Counted from the first letter of the stretch, positions 7,414 to 17,577 are shown. The stretch: 35,502 nt of DNA from Janthinobacterium sp. GW458P (GCF_002127585.1 NZ_NEGZ01000003.1:1-35502); one strand, 5' to 3'. The notes: generated by a model not told the origin, from the sequence alone. Translations and numbers: made by a program.

Positions 7414-9084
7414 ATGCGCCAAAATTTGCCAGTGACTAACCGCGAAGTCCTCGTCCTGGACGACCAGGCCATCGTGTCGAAAACGGATATGAACGGCAAT
7501 ATCGTGTATGTGAATCCGTACTTCAGCCAGGTCAGCGGCTTCAGCGAGGCAGAGCTGCTCGGTTCGCCACAAAACATCGTGCGCCACCCGGACATGCCGG
7601 CCGAAGCGTTTGCCGACCTGTGGGCGTCGATCCAGGCGGGCACGCCGTGGACGGGCCTGGTCAAGAACCGCTGCAAGAACGGCGATTTTTACTGGGTGCG
7701 CGCCAACGTCACGCCCATCCGCGAAGCGGGCAAGACCATCGGCTACATGTCCGTGCGCGTGAAGGCGGACAAGGACCAGGTCAAGGCGGCCGAAGAGGCG
7801 TATGCGGCCATCCGCAGCAAGCAGGGCGGCAACATCATCATCAAGCATGGCCAGATCGTGCGTCCTGGCCTGGCGCACCTGCTGCACAGCCTGACGCACA
7901 TGTCGCTGAACCTGCGCATCTGGGCCGCCACCTCCATCGTCAACTGTCTGCAATTGCTGGTGTGCCTCATCAGCCTGTTCGCCAGCGGCGGCCAGATCAC
8001 CAACTACGCCATCTTCGGCGCCACCCTGTTCGGTTTCCTGATCAACGTCTTCCTCTGGTACACCTTGCGCATGTCCGTGCTCAAGCCGCTGGGCAAGGCA
8101 TTGAACGGCGCGCGCGCCATTGCCGCCGGCGACCTGTCGGGCAGTTTCGAGACGGACAGCACGGATGAAATGGGGCAATTGCTGCGCGCGCTGCAGCAGA
8201 TGAACAGCAACCTGATCGCCACCATCCGCGACGTGCGCATCAACGTCGAAACCATGGCCGTGGCCACCAGGCAGATCGCCGTCGGCAATATGGACCTGTC
8301 GGGCCGCACGGAATCGCAGGCGGCCAGCCTGGAAGAGACGGCCTCGAGCATCGAGGAATTCTCGTCGACGGTAAAACAGAACGCGGACAACTCCGTGCAG
8401 GCCAACGAACTGGCCGTGGCCGCCTCGAAAGTGGCGGTGCAGGGCGGCGAAATCGTTTCCGACGTGATCACCACCATGGACGACATCAACACCTCGTCGA
8501 AGAAGATCGTCGACATCATCGGCCTGATCGAGGGCATCGCCTTCCAGACCAACATCCTGGCCCTGAACGCGGCCGTGGAAGCGGCGCGCGCCGGTGAACA
8601 GGGCCGGGGCTTCGCCGTCGTGGCGGGCGAGGTGCGCAACCTGGCGCAGCGCTCGTCGGTGGCGGCCAAGGACATCAAGCAGCTGATCGAGATTTCCGTC
8701 GGCAAGGTGGGCGCCGGCATGCTGCAGGTCAACCGCGCCGGCGCCACCATGGAACAGGTGGTCAGTTCCGTCAAGCAAGTCACGGCCATCATGCAGGAAA
8801 TTTCCATCGCCTCGCGCGAACAGAGCATCGGCGTCGACCAGGTCAACCAGGCCATCGCCCACATGGACCAGGTGACGCAGCAGAACGCGGCCCTGGTGGA
8901 AGAAGCCGCCGCGGCCGCCACCCGCCTGGCGGAAGAAGCAGCCAGCCTGTCGCAAGCCGTGAGTCTGTTTAATTTCGGCAAAATGCCGCCACCGCGCCGC
9001 GTCGCCATGCCTGGCGGCAAGTCGGGCGCTGCGGGCGCCGCGAATACCGGCAAGAGCGCCGGCCTGAAACGCCTGGCCGCCTAA
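7414..9084 (+). CDS. aer: Aer-type PAS methyl-accepting chemotaxis receptor
   Basis: A 556-residue membrane receptor for redox or oxygen taxis. Residues ~12-120 form an Aer-type PAS domain with the diagnostic NIVRHPDMPAEAFADLW; in E. coli Aer this domain binds FAD. Hydrophobic segments at ~165-225 form the membrane anchor, with no periplasmic sensor domain, as in Aer. A HAMP region follows (LKPLGKALNGARAIAAGDL). The signalling domain carries the conserved hairpin tip GIAFQTNILALNAAVEAARAG and the following GRGFAVVAGEVRNLAQRS. I start at ATG 7414, since a longer frame from TTG 7354 would begin almost at the inferred transcription start. Its FNR box suggests expression when oxygen is scarce. 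hemN follows after 25 bp and is probably cotranscribed. Confidence 0.92.
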   Translation: MRQNLPVTNREVLVLDDQAIVSKTDMNGNIVYVNPYFSQVSGFSEAELLGSPQNIVRHPDMPAEAFADLWASIQAGTPWTGLVKNRCKNGDFYWVRANVTPIREAGKTIGYMSVRVKADKDQVKAAEEAYAAIRSKQGGNIIIKHGQIVRPGLAHLLHSLTHMSLNLRIWAATSIVNCLQLLVCLISLFASGGQITNYAIFGATLFGFLINVFLWYTLRMSVLKPLGKALNGARAIAAGDLSGSFETDSTDEMGQLLRALQQMNSNLIATIRDVRINVETMAVATRQIAVGNMDLSGRTESQAASLEETASSIEEFSSTVKQNADNSVQANELAVAASKVAVQGGEIVSDVITTMDDINTSSKKIVDIIGLIEGIAFQTNILALNAAVEAARAGEQGRGFAVVAGEVRNLAQRSSVAAKDIKQLIEISVGKVGAGMLQVNRAGATMEQVVSSVKQVTAIMQEISIASREQSIGVDQVNQAIAHMDQVTQQNAALVEEAAAAATRLAEEAASLSQAVSLFNFGKMPPPRRVAMPGGKSGAAGAANTGKSAGLKRLAA

Positions 9085-9109
9085 TCCTTTCAAGACCTCA
9101 AAACACATC

Positions 9110-10558
9110 ATGCCTACACTACTCAGCAGTGCTTCCGCCGAACTCGATGCGGTCGTCGAATTCGACCCGGTCATCATCGGCAAGATGAGCCAGTCCGGCC
9201 CCCGCTACACGTCGTATCCGACCGCCGACCGTTTCAATACCGACTTTGGCTACGGAAACTTCCTCGAAGCGCTGGCCGCGCTGCGCATGCGCGGCGGCCG
9301 CCGTCCGCTGTCGCTGTACGTGCACGTGCCGTTCTGCGACACCCTGTGCTACTACTGCGCCTGCAACAAGATCATCACGAAAGACCGCAGCAAGGCCGCC
9401 ACCTACCTCAGCTATCTGAAGCAGGAAATCGCCATGCAGGGCAAGCTGTTTGCCGGCATGAACCACATCGAACAGCTGCATTTCGGCGGCGGCACGCCGA
9501 CCTACCTGAGCGAAAAGCAGATGGACGAGCTGATGACCCACCTGCGCCAGCATTTCGAGTTCGCTTCCGATGAAGACGGCGAATATTCGATCGAAATCGA
9601 CCCGCGCACGGTGTCGCGCGAACGCGTGTTTTCGCTGCGCGCGCAAGGTTTCAACCGCATCAGCCTGGGCGTACAGGATTTCGACGCCGACGTGCAGAAG
9701 GCCGTCAACCGCATCCAGCCGGAAGCGGAGACGGTGGCCATCATGCAGGCGGCGCGCGACGCCGGTTTCCGCTCGATCAGCATCGACCTGATCTACGGTT
9801 TGCCCAAGCAGAATCTGGAAACGATGACGGAAACCTTGCGCAAGGTCATCTCCGCCAGCCCCGACCGCATCGCCCTGTACCACTACGCGCACATGCCGCA
9901 CCTGTTCAAGCCGCAGCGCCGCATCCTCGACGCCGACATGCCCGACAGCGCCGCCAAGCTGGCCATGCTGGGCCTGTGCATCGCGCGCCTGACGGCCGCC
10001 GGCTATGTCTACATCGGCATGGACCATTTCGCCAAGCCGACGGACGACCTGGCCGTGGCGCAGCGCCAGGGCCGCTTGCACCGCAACTTCCAGGGCTATT
10101 CGACGCGCGCGGAAGCCGATTTGATCGCCTGCGGCGTGTCGGCCATCAGTTCCGTCGGCGCCGTCTACAGCCAGAATGAAAAGACGCTGGACGCCTACTA
10201 CGAAAAGCTCGACGAAGGCGTGCTGCCGATCGCGCGCGGCATCAAGCTCGATACCGATGATTTATTGCGCCGCATCATCATTCAAATGCTGATGTGCAAC
10301 TTCGAATTGTCGATCGCCACCATCGAGCAGGCACACCCCGTCAAGTTCCGCAGCTATTTCGCCAGCGAGCTGGAAAAGCTGCGCGAACTGGCCCGCGACG
10401 GCTTGCTCGTCATCGAGGAAGACTGGCTGACGGTGACGCCGAAAGGGCGCTTGCTGATCCGCAATATCTGCATGGTCTTCGACCGCTACCTGACCCTGGC
10501 GCGCGCGAACGCCACGCCGGATGCGCCGCAGCCGCTGCGCTACTCGAAAACGGTGTAA
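9110..10558 (+). CDS. hemN: Oxygen-independent coproporphyrinogen III dehydrogenase
   Basis: A 482-residue radical-SAM enzyme that converts coproporphyrinogen III to protoporphyrinogen IX without oxygen. The cluster motif is HVPFCDTLCYYCACNK, the CxxxCxxC pattern plus the extra Cys typical of true HemN. QLHFGGGTPTYLSEKQ and the EIDPRTVSRE and SLGVQDFDADVQKAVNRIQP segments follow. The N-terminus includes GPRYTSYPTADRF, characteristic of HemN rather than HemW, and the length fits HemN. Haem supply for cbb3 oxidase and other cytochromes at low oxygen explains its place between aer and the cco genes. No separate FNR box is seen directly upstream, so it likely depends on the aer promoter. Confidence 0.96.
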   Translation: MPTLLSSASAELDAVVEFDPVIIGKMSQSGPRYTSYPTADRFNTDFGYGNFLEALAALRMRGGRRPLSLYVHVPFCDTLCYYCACNKIITKDRSKAATYLSYLKQEIAMQGKLFAGMNHIEQLHFGGGTPTYLSEKQMDELMTHLRQHFEFASDEDGEYSIEIDPRTVSRERVFSLRAQGFNRISLGVQDFDADVQKAVNRIQPEAETVAIMQAARDAGFRSISIDLIYGLPKQNLETMTETLRKVISASPDRIALYHYAHMPHLFKPQRRILDADMPDSAAKLAMLGLCIARLTAAGYVYIGMDHFAKPTDDLAVAQRQGRLHRNFQGYSTRAEADLIACGVSAISSVGAVYSQNEKTLDAYYEKLDEGVLPIARGIKLDTDDLLRRIIIQMLMCNFELSIATIEQAHPVKFRSYFASELEKLRELARDGLLVIEEDWLTVTPKGRLLIRNICMVFDRYLTLARANATPDAPQPLRYSKTV

Positions 10559-10567
10559 CGCCGCCCG

Positions 10568-11338
10568 ATGAACGCCCTGAGCCTCCTGCCGCTGTTCATG
10601 GTCGGCCTGGCCGGCAGCGTGCACTGCATCGGCATGTGCGGCGGCATCGTCGGCGCCCTGTCGATCAGCGGCGGCGCAGCGGCAGCGCCGGCCCGCCCCG
10701 TGATCGCCATCGCCGTGGCGCGCCCGGCATTGCAGACAACCGTGCAGACCAATGTGCTGCGCGTGCTGGCCTACAACGGCGGGCGCATCGTCAGCTACAT
10801 GCTGGCCGGCGCCCTGGCCGGCAGCCTGGCGGGCGCCGGCATGCTGCACCTGGCGTCCTTGCAGGTGGCCGGCTACTGGCTGGCCAACCTGATGCTGGTG
10901 GCTTTGGGCCTGTACCTGATGGACGCCTGGCGCGGCCTGGCCCGCCTGGAAGCGGCCGGCAACGTCATCTGGCGCCGCGTGCGCCCCCTGCTGAAACCGC
11001 TGATGCCGATGGACACCGTCTTCAAGGCCCTGGCCGTGGGCGGCCTGTGGGGCTGGGTGCCGTGCGGCATGGTCTACAGCGCCCTGCTGACGGCCATGAT
11101 GCAAGGTTCGGCCCTGAGCGGCGCGGCCGCCATGGGCGCCTTCGGCCTGGGCACCCTGCCCACCCTGCTGGGCATGGGCTTGCTGGGCACGCGCCTGCGC
11201 GCGCAGATGCAGCGCCGTCCCGTGCGTATCGCCAGCGGCTTGCTGGTGCTGGGCTTTGGCCTGCTGGGCCTGCTGCGCGCCGCCAACGGCGTCTCGCTGG
11301 GCTGGCTCGACGCCCTGTGCGTCACAGGCCATCCATGA
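10568..11338 (+). CDS. TauE/SafE-like (DsbD_2-type) membrane protein
   Basis: A 256-residue, very hydrophobic protein with about six membrane helices. The first helix carries the conserved HCIGMCGGIVGALS motif; a related GWVPCGMVYSALLTA motif lies in the middle. This pseudo-repeated Cys pattern is typical of the DsbD_2/'sulfite exporter TauE/SafE' proteins often found next to ccoI and ccoS. By context it may help move copper or reducing power for cbb3 oxidase assembly; that is inference. It starts 10 nt after hemN and ends 22 nt before ccoI, so it sits in one operon with them. The name sulfite exporter is probably misleading for this branch. Confidence 0.85.
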   Translation: MNALSLLPLFMVGLAGSVHCIGMCGGIVGALSISGGAAAAPARPVIAIAVARPALQTTVQTNVLRVLAYNGGRIVSYMLAGALAGSLAGAGMLHLASLQVAGYWLANLMLVALGLYLMDAWRGLARLEAAGNVIWRRVRPLLKPLMPMDTVFKALAVGGLWGWVPCGMVYSALLTAMMQGSALSGAAAMGAFGLGTLPTLLGMGLLGTRLRAQMQRRPVRIASGLLVLGFGLLGLLRAANGVSLGWLDALCVTGHP

Positions 11339-11360
11339 AAAGACGCATGAAAACAAATCT

Positions 11361-13802
11361 ATGAATGCTGTTTTACAATCCTCCGCCTGCTTCCATTGCG
11401 GCTTGCCCGTGCCTGGCGGCTCGAACTGGAACGTCACCATCGACGACGTGCCGCGCGCCATGTGCTGCCCCGGCTGCGAAGCGGTGGCGCAGACCATCGT
11501 CGACATCGGCCAGAGCGCGTATTACCGCGACCGCGACGAATACGCCGTCAACGCGGCCGGCGCCGCCATGGTGCCGCCCGAACTGCGTTTGTACAGCAAT
11601 GACGACGCGCAATTCGCGCGCGACGCCAGCAGCTGCGAGGCGACGCTGTCCGTCGAGGGCATCCGCTGCGCCGCCTGCGTCTGGCTGATCGAGCGCCAAT
11701 TGACGCGCCTGCCCGGCGTGCAGGCAGCCAGCCTGAACGTCGCCACGGAGCGCCTGTACGTGCGCTGGAGCCGCGCGCAATGCGAGCCGGGCGATATCCT
11801 GCAGGCCGTGCGGCAAGTCGGCTACACGGCCTACCCGTATGACGCCGTGCGCCATGGCGAACGGCTGCAAAAGGCCAGCAAGACGCTGGGCCGCCAGCTG
11901 TTCGTGGCGGGCCTGTCGATGATGCAGGTGATGATGTACGTGGCGCCTTCCTACCTGGCGGCCGAAGACGGCACGCTGGACGAGAATATGGGCAGCCTGA
12001 TGCGCTGGGCCAGTTTGCTGCTCACCTTGCCGGCCATCTGCTATTCAGCCATGCCGTTTTTCCAGGGCGCCTGGGCCAGCCTGCGCGCGCGCACCCTGGG
12101 CATGGACGTGCCCGTGGCGCTGGGCATCCTGGCCGCCTTCTTCGGCAGCGTGGTGGCGACGTTTACGGGCCGCGGCGAGGTGTATTACGACTCGGCCACG
12201 ATGTTCATCTTCCTGCTGCTGTGCAGCCGCTATTTCGAGCTGCAGGCGCGCCGCAAGGCCGCCTCGGCGCTGGAACGGCTGCAGCACGCCTTGCCCGCGT
12301 CCGCGTCGCTGATGGCGGGCTTCCCCGACAACCGCGCCACCACCCTAGTGCCGGCCGGCAGCCTGGCCGTCGGCGACATCATCCTCGTCAAACCGGGCGA
12401 GGCGATCGCCGCCGACAGCGTCATCATCGAAGGCACGAGTGCGCTCGATTTATCGCTGCTGACGGGCGAAAGCGCGGCCCAGCGCCGCAAACTGGGCGAG
12501 CGGGTGCCGGGCGGCGCCATCAACGCCAGTGCGGCGCTGATCTTGCGCGTGCTCAAGCCGGCGCGCGAAAGCACCCTGTCCGATTTGTTGAAACTCATCG
12601 AGCGGGCCGGCAGCGGCAAGCCGCAGATCGCGCAGTGGGCCGACAAGGTCGCCGCCTGGTTCGTGCTGGGCCTGCTGCTGTTTGCCGTCGCCGTGTTCGC
12701 CTTCTGGAGCTGGCATGATGCAGCGCAAGCGTGGCCCGTGGCCATTGCCGTGCTGGTCGTGTCCTGCCCCTGCGCGCTGTCTCTTGCCACGCCGACGGCG
12801 CTGGCGGCCGCCACCGACAGCCTGCTGCGGCGCGGCGTGCTGATCGTCCAGCCGCACGTGCTCGAAACCCTGCACCGCGCCACGCACATCGTCTTCGACA
12901 AGACGGGGACATTGACCCTGGGCCGGCCCGTGCTCAAGCAGATCGAGGGCCTGGACAGCATGACGGAAGACGACTGCCTGCAGGTGGCCGCCGCGCTGGA
13001 AGCGGGCAGCGCCCATCCGCTGGCGCAAGCCATCCTTGACGCCGCCGAAGGGTTGCCAGGACCGCAGCCGCGCGCGCATGCGGAGCACCTGCAGGAAGTG
13101 CAGGGCCAGGGACTCGAAGGCGTGGTCGACGGCGTGCGCTACCGCCTGGGCAATGCGGCCTTTGTCGCCGCCGTCGCCGGTCCGCCGCTGGGCGACACGG
13201 CCGTCGGCATGCAGGGCATGACGCCGCTGTACCTGGGCACGCAGGGGCGCTGGCTGACGCGTTTCCTGCTCAGCGACGCGCTGCGCCCGGAAGCGCGCGA
13301 CGTCGTCGCGTATTTCCACCGGCACGGCAAGCAAGTCGTGCTGCTGAGCGGCGACCAGGAAGCGCTGACGCAAAGCGTGGCGGCGGAGCTGGGCATCGCC
13401 ACGGCGTGCGGCGAGTGCCTGCCCGATGAAAAGCTCGATTTCGTGCAGCAATTGCAGGCGACGGGCGCCGTCGTGGCCATGGTCGGCGACGGCATCAACG
13501 ACGCCGCCGTGCTGAGCGGCGCCGACGTCTCGTTCGCCATGGGTTCCGGCGCCGCGCTGGCGCAAGCCCATGCGGACACGGTGCTGCTGTCGAGCCAATT
13601 GGTTTCCGTGCTGGACACGGCCAGGACGGCGGCGCGCAGCATGCGCATCATCCGCGAAAACCTCGGCTGGGCAACCCTGTACAATCTGACGGCCATCCCG
13701 GCCGCCGCGCTGGGCTTTTTAAACCCCTGGCTGTCCGGCGTCGGCATGGCTGCCAGCTCGGCGGTCGTCATCGCCAACGCCCTGCGCCTGCGGAAAGTCT
13801 AA
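11361..13802 (+). CDS. ccoI: cbb3-oxidase copper P1B-type ATPase CcoI/FixI
   Basis: An 813-residue copper ATPase needed to load CuB into cbb3 oxidase. The start is ATG 11361; the frame extends further upstream but without a plausible start, and the ribosome site here is weak. An N-terminal zinc-ribbon-like region has C10xxC13 and CCPGC (35-39), followed by an HMA metal-binding domain with GIRCAAC (C103/C106). Eight helices are expected. The motor motifs are all present: TGES, CPC (469-471) in the membrane, the phosphorylated Asp in DKTGT (D513), and GDGINDA (709-715). This N-terminal arrangement is typical of FixI/CcoI rather than CopA. Its stop overlaps the ccoS start by one base. Confidence 0.95.
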   Translation: MNAVLQSSACFHCGLPVPGGSNWNVTIDDVPRAMCCPGCEAVAQTIVDIGQSAYYRDRDEYAVNAAGAAMVPPELRLYSNDDAQFARDASSCEATLSVEGIRCAACVWLIERQLTRLPGVQAASLNVATERLYVRWSRAQCEPGDILQAVRQVGYTAYPYDAVRHGERLQKASKTLGRQLFVAGLSMMQVMMYVAPSYLAAEDGTLDENMGSLMRWASLLLTLPAICYSAMPFFQGAWASLRARTLGMDVPVALGILAAFFGSVVATFTGRGEVYYDSATMFIFLLLCSRYFELQARRKAASALERLQHALPASASLMAGFPDNRATTLVPAGSLAVGDIILVKPGEAIAADSVIIEGTSALDLSLLTGESAAQRRKLGERVPGGAINASAALILRVLKPARESTLSDLLKLIERAGSGKPQIAQWADKVAAWFVLGLLLFAVAVFAFWSWHDAAQAWPVAIAVLVVSCPCALSLATPTALAAATDSLLRRGVLIVQPHVLETLHRATHIVFDKTGTLTLGRPVLKQIEGLDSMTEDDCLQVAAALEAGSAHPLAQAILDAAEGLPGPQPRAHAEHLQEVQGQGLEGVVDGVRYRLGNAAFVAAVAGPPLGDTAVGMQGMTPLYLGTQGRWLTRFLLSDALRPEARDVVAYFHRHGKQVVLLSGDQEALTQSVAAELGIATACGECLPDEKLDFVQQLQATGAVVAMVGDGINDAAVLSGADVSFAMGSGAALAQAHADTVLLSSQLVSVLDTARTAARSMRIIRENLGWATLYNLTAIPAAALGFLNPWLSGVGMAASSAVVIANALRLRKV

Positions 13803-13984
13803 TGGAAGCTCTCTACCTCCTCATCCCCCTCAGCGTCGTGGTCGTCTTCATCGCCCTGTGGGTGTATTTCACGGCCTCGGACAGCGGCCAGTTCGACGAC
13901 CTCGTCGGACCGGGCCTGCGCGTGCTGCAGGACGACGATACGCCGCCGGAAGCGCCCGCCCCGCCCGCGCCTCAGCGCGAATAA
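13802..13984 (+). CDS. ccoS: cbb3 oxidase maturation protein CcoS
   Basis: A 60-residue protein with one N-terminal membrane helix (LYLLIPLSVVVVFIALWVYF) followed by the conserved SGQFDDL segment and a Pro/Ala-rich tail. CcoS is required for cofactor insertion into cbb3 oxidase in Rhodobacter. It overlaps ccoI by one base (TAATG), a translational coupling arrangement. Usually ccoN follows directly; here a reversed T6SS lipase module separates ccoS from ccoN by 3.8 kb. The 3' end overlaps the convergent tla3-like gene by 13 bp. Confidence 0.93.
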   Translation: MEALYLLIPLSVVVVFIALWVYFTASDSGQFDDLVGPGLRVLQDDDTPPEAPAPPAPQRE

Positions 13985-15308
13985 CCCTGCGACCCCGGCC
14001 GCGCATCGAAGCGCCGGCCCCACCATGGTAAAAACACGGTATTGCCGCCGCGCGCGCGGAACCACGGCTGTTCGTGGTCGACGGGCCGCACGACGGCCGG
14101 CGGCGCCACCACCACGGCAGTCGCGCTCTCGCTGTCGCTGCTGCCCGCCACCAGCACGGGCCGGCCCACGTGGTTGGCATGGGCGATGGCCAGTGCCACG
14201 TTCGTCAGCGCCGTGCCCGCGCCCGTCTCGCCCAGCAGCGCCGGCATGTTGAACGTCTGCTTGTTGAAATCAAAGTCGGGCAATTGCTGCGTCAGGCTTT
14301 GCGCCAGCGGACCGAGACGCTCCGACGAGGCAGGATAGCTGCTGCCCGCATCGTGGATGACGTAGCCGATGGCGTCGTCGTTCACTTGCGCGTTCCGGGC
14401 GGCAGCGTCGATGGCAGCGCTCCACGCCTGCACGGCGCGCGGGGACTGTCCCTTGCCGGCGCTGAAATCGGCGACACTGCGCGTGGCGGGAAAGCCCAGC
14501 CAGGCCAGCGGCGCGCGCTGCGTCTTGTAGCCGGGACCGGCCAGGACCAGCAAGACCATGTTTTCATTGATCTGCTCATCCCTGGGCGGATAGCTGGGCG
14601 CATCCCAGTTCATCACCCACACCGTCTTGTCGGGATTGGCCTGCAGGTAAGCCAGGCCCGCCGCCAGGGACGTAAAGCCCGCATTGGCACCACCCAGGGT
14701 CACGCGCACGTCGGGCGGCGTGGCCGTGGTCCAGGAATCGGGGAAATGGGGGTTGCCGATGCTGAAGGCATCGGTAATCGTTTCAACGACATACTTTCCC
14801 GCCTCGTCTGGATAAGGCGTCCAGCCGGCAAGGCATATTCGACGTGAATGCCCGCCAGTTCGCGGCGCGTGGATTTGTCGGTCAGCGAGTGTGCGTTGTA
14901 AAAATACTCCTGATTAGAAAAGTAAATATCATGAAACAACATAATCATTTTGTACACATATTTTTCGTGAAACCCTACGAATGATTCTTTCCCATTATTA
15001 CCATAAGCAATCATGCCGACTGATTGCACTTTGCCAAAACGCACGGGGTTCTCTTTCACTTTGCTATCGTCCTTGTTCGGCTTGGCCAGGCCCAGCGTCC
15101 ACAGCAGTTGCCATGCGGTCGGATAATCGCGCCGCTGCAGGGGATTGAGCCACTGCACGCCCACCACCTGCGCCATGTACGGCTGCGCGGGCGCAGCAGG
15201 GATAACGGCGGCAACCGGTGCCGCGATCGGCGCCTTGCTGGCACAGGCCGAGGTCAGGAAAAGGACGGCAAGCGCCAGCAATCCCGGCTTCAACAATAAT
15301 CGTTTCAT
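13972..15308 (-). pseudogene. Tla3-type (DUF2875) T6SS lipase adaptor, frameshifted
   Basis: Two overlapping frames together encode one ~445-residue protein. The first, from ATG 15308 (GAAGAAGGA upstream), begins with a lipoprotein signal (LFLTSACASK). It contains GVQWLNPLQRRDYPTAWQLL and reads ELAGIHVEYALPAG before going out of frame. The second frame picks up at about 14830 with AGWTPYPDEAGKYVVETI and TDAFSIGNPHFPDSW and continues to the stop at 13972. It includes LGGANAGFTSLAAGLAYL and ALTNVALAIAHANHVGRPVL, which recall the DUF2875/Tla3 fold. One base appears to be missing near 14821-14840. Another in-frame ATG at 15443, with its own GGAGA, would add a hydrophobic N-terminal extension. Tla3 proteins deliver Tle3 lipases to VgrG. 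A base-calling error could also explain the shift. The region 14860-15020 is visibly AT-rich. Confidence 0.75.
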
Positions 15309-15480
15309 CAGCAATCCTTCTTCAAGAGGAACGTCGACTGGCGGGGCCTGCAATACCGACCAGAGTGCAATACCAGACGCAAAGCTGAATACGCACATGC
15401 TCCAGCCCAGCCGACGAGGAAAAGTAGCAATCAAGTTGCGCATCAGGATGTCTCCGGGCGCTTGTACATACGTTCATCCA

Positions 15481-17577
15481 CTATTTCGGCAGGCATGCTC
15501 CCGGTGCCGCCACCACATTGACCCATGCCAGCAAAGACATTTTCATAAACTTTCCAGTAGAGAAATATTCAAGAAATATCTTGCTAGATCCGTCCTTATC
15601 CGTATCCTCCGATAAGCGCCAATCAGCAGCAATCCTCAATTCCCGCATCGCCTCCTCGCTGATATGGCACACCCCGATCGCCACGTCATACGCCAGCGCC
15701 TTTTCCGCGTGCCGGGGATTGCTCAGGATGGTGGAGTGGTCGGTCGCATGCGTGTCGCAGGTGGCCGCCAGCTGCCCCTGGATTTCCTGCTTGCGCCATT
15801 GCAAATATTCCGGCGTGGCCGTGGACAGGTCGTCTTCCATCATCGCCTCGCCGTCAAGGCCGTCGAGCTTCCCGCGGCGGGCCTTCATGCGCAGGCGGGC
15901 ATGGTCTTCCTAGCGCAGTGCCGCCTCGGTATCGCGGTCGCCCTGCGGCGTGCCGCCCACGCTTGTATCGGCATACGGCTCGCCTGCCGGGCGCGCCTTG
16001 CCCGCATGGCGGTGCGTGCCGGGCGGATCGAGATTCTGGTCGAACTGCGGGCTGGGTACGCCAAAGCGCACGGCCTGCGGTGTAAACACCTGCGGCAAGG
16101 CGGGCGCCGTCACGGGGATGCGCCAGTCGTCGGGCGGCACGGCATTGATGGGCGTCTTCAGCATCTTCATGAGGGCCGACATGGCGGCAGCCGTGCGCAC
16201 GCTCGCCGCCTTGCCGGCCGCGCTGGTACTGGCGCGCACGCCCTTGTCCGGGTCGTATCTGGAGATCGGCGAACGGGGATGCCAGAAATCGGCGCTGCCC
16301 CGCGCGGGCTGGCGATAGTGATTGCTCCAATAATCATAATCGCCGTGCTGGCCAACGGGAAAGCCTTGCGCAAACACGCGCTGGCTGAACACGCCGGCGC
16401 CGCGCGTGGCCTTGATCTCTTCGGCGCTCAGACCCAACCAGCCCATGCCCTGGATGGGCGTGGCGGAAATCACCCGGTCGTGCGGATTGCAATACAAGGT
16501 GACGCGGCCGCGCGTCGTGGGCTGCTGGCCGCAGGCATAGGCGGCCCGGTCTTTCTCCAGCGTGAAATCATGGCGCACGTTGGCGGCCATGTCCGCCAGC
16601 GCTACAGACAGGGGCGGCTCCGTGGCCTGACCTCGCACGATGTCGAAGAACGCCGCCAGGGTCTTGCGGCGCGCCTCGCCGCTTTGCCGGCCCACATTGC
16701 CATCGACGTCCCTGACCTGCCCCTGCAGCCAGCCTTCCGTGTCGTTTCTGCGCAACAGGCTGTAGGGCGGGTTGCACAAGACATAAGTATCGGCCACGCA
16801 ACGGCCGCTTTTGCCTGCCGCATCCCGCACCCTGGCCATCTTATTGCCCAGAAATGCGGCCGCCATGCCCACCATATTGCCCTGGCTGTGGCAGACGAGG
16901 GGAATCGGCACGTCGGCCTGCTGCCGGCGGATGGCCGCCACCAGGTGCGCCAGGCGCAGCGCGGCCAGCACGAAATAGGGGCGCGGCGGGCAGGCATGCA
17001 CGATGCGGTCGTTGACGGGATTCAGATGCTCGATGTGGATGAACAGGAAGAGGGCGTCCGACAGGCCCTCGCCCCACAGGTCAGGCAGCGATGAGCAGCC
17101 ATTGGTGAACGGGCCGCCGCCCCAGTAAGCGTGTTCGTTCAGGTAGACCGAATCGCCATATTGCTGCAATTCCCTGTCGCTGGCCTTGTAGCCCCAGCGG
17201 AACTGGATCACGGGCGAGAAATGCGCGTGCGGCCCGATGAAGGTGGCGGCCGTGTAGTCGGGATCGACATAGCCGTCATCGCTCAGTTCGCTACGGTAGC
17301 ATACCGGCGTCAGCTGCCCCGCCTGCGCCGTGGCATGGACTATATGCTCGTCGCAGCGCTTCATGCGCATGTTCAGGCCCTGGCACAGGCCGGCTTCGGC
17401 CGCGCGGTACCACTCGCCGTCGGAATTGACGCCATGCACGAAGATGACGATGCCCGGCGACGGCATCTGCTGCAGGCAATCGAGCAGGCAGTGACTGAAC
17501 AGGGTCGTACCTTCGGCCTTGCCCACGACCATGTCCACCTGGGCATCAAACGGATCGCGGCGTTCGGGATCTTCCAT
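15481..17577 (-). pseudogene. Tle3-type T6SS phospholipase effector with in-frame amber stop
   Basis: From ATG 17577 the frame encodes 555 residues to a TAG at 15912-15910, then continues in the same frame for another 142 codons to the stop at 15481, so the ancestral protein would be 698 residues. The N-terminal part is an alpha/beta hydrolase: VIFVHGVNSDGEWYR, the nucleophile elbow in VCHSQGNMVG (Ser in HSQGN), and a later YCNPHDRVIS carrying the likely catalytic Asp. The part after the stop (MKARRGKLDGLDGE, then HSTILSNPRHAEKALAYDVA) matches what I recall of the DUF3274 C-terminus of Tle3 proteins. These effectors are phospholipases delivered to rival periplasm by VgrG. The truncated product may keep the catalytic core. 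No VgrG or obvious Tli3 immunity gene is nearby. Confidence 0.75.
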
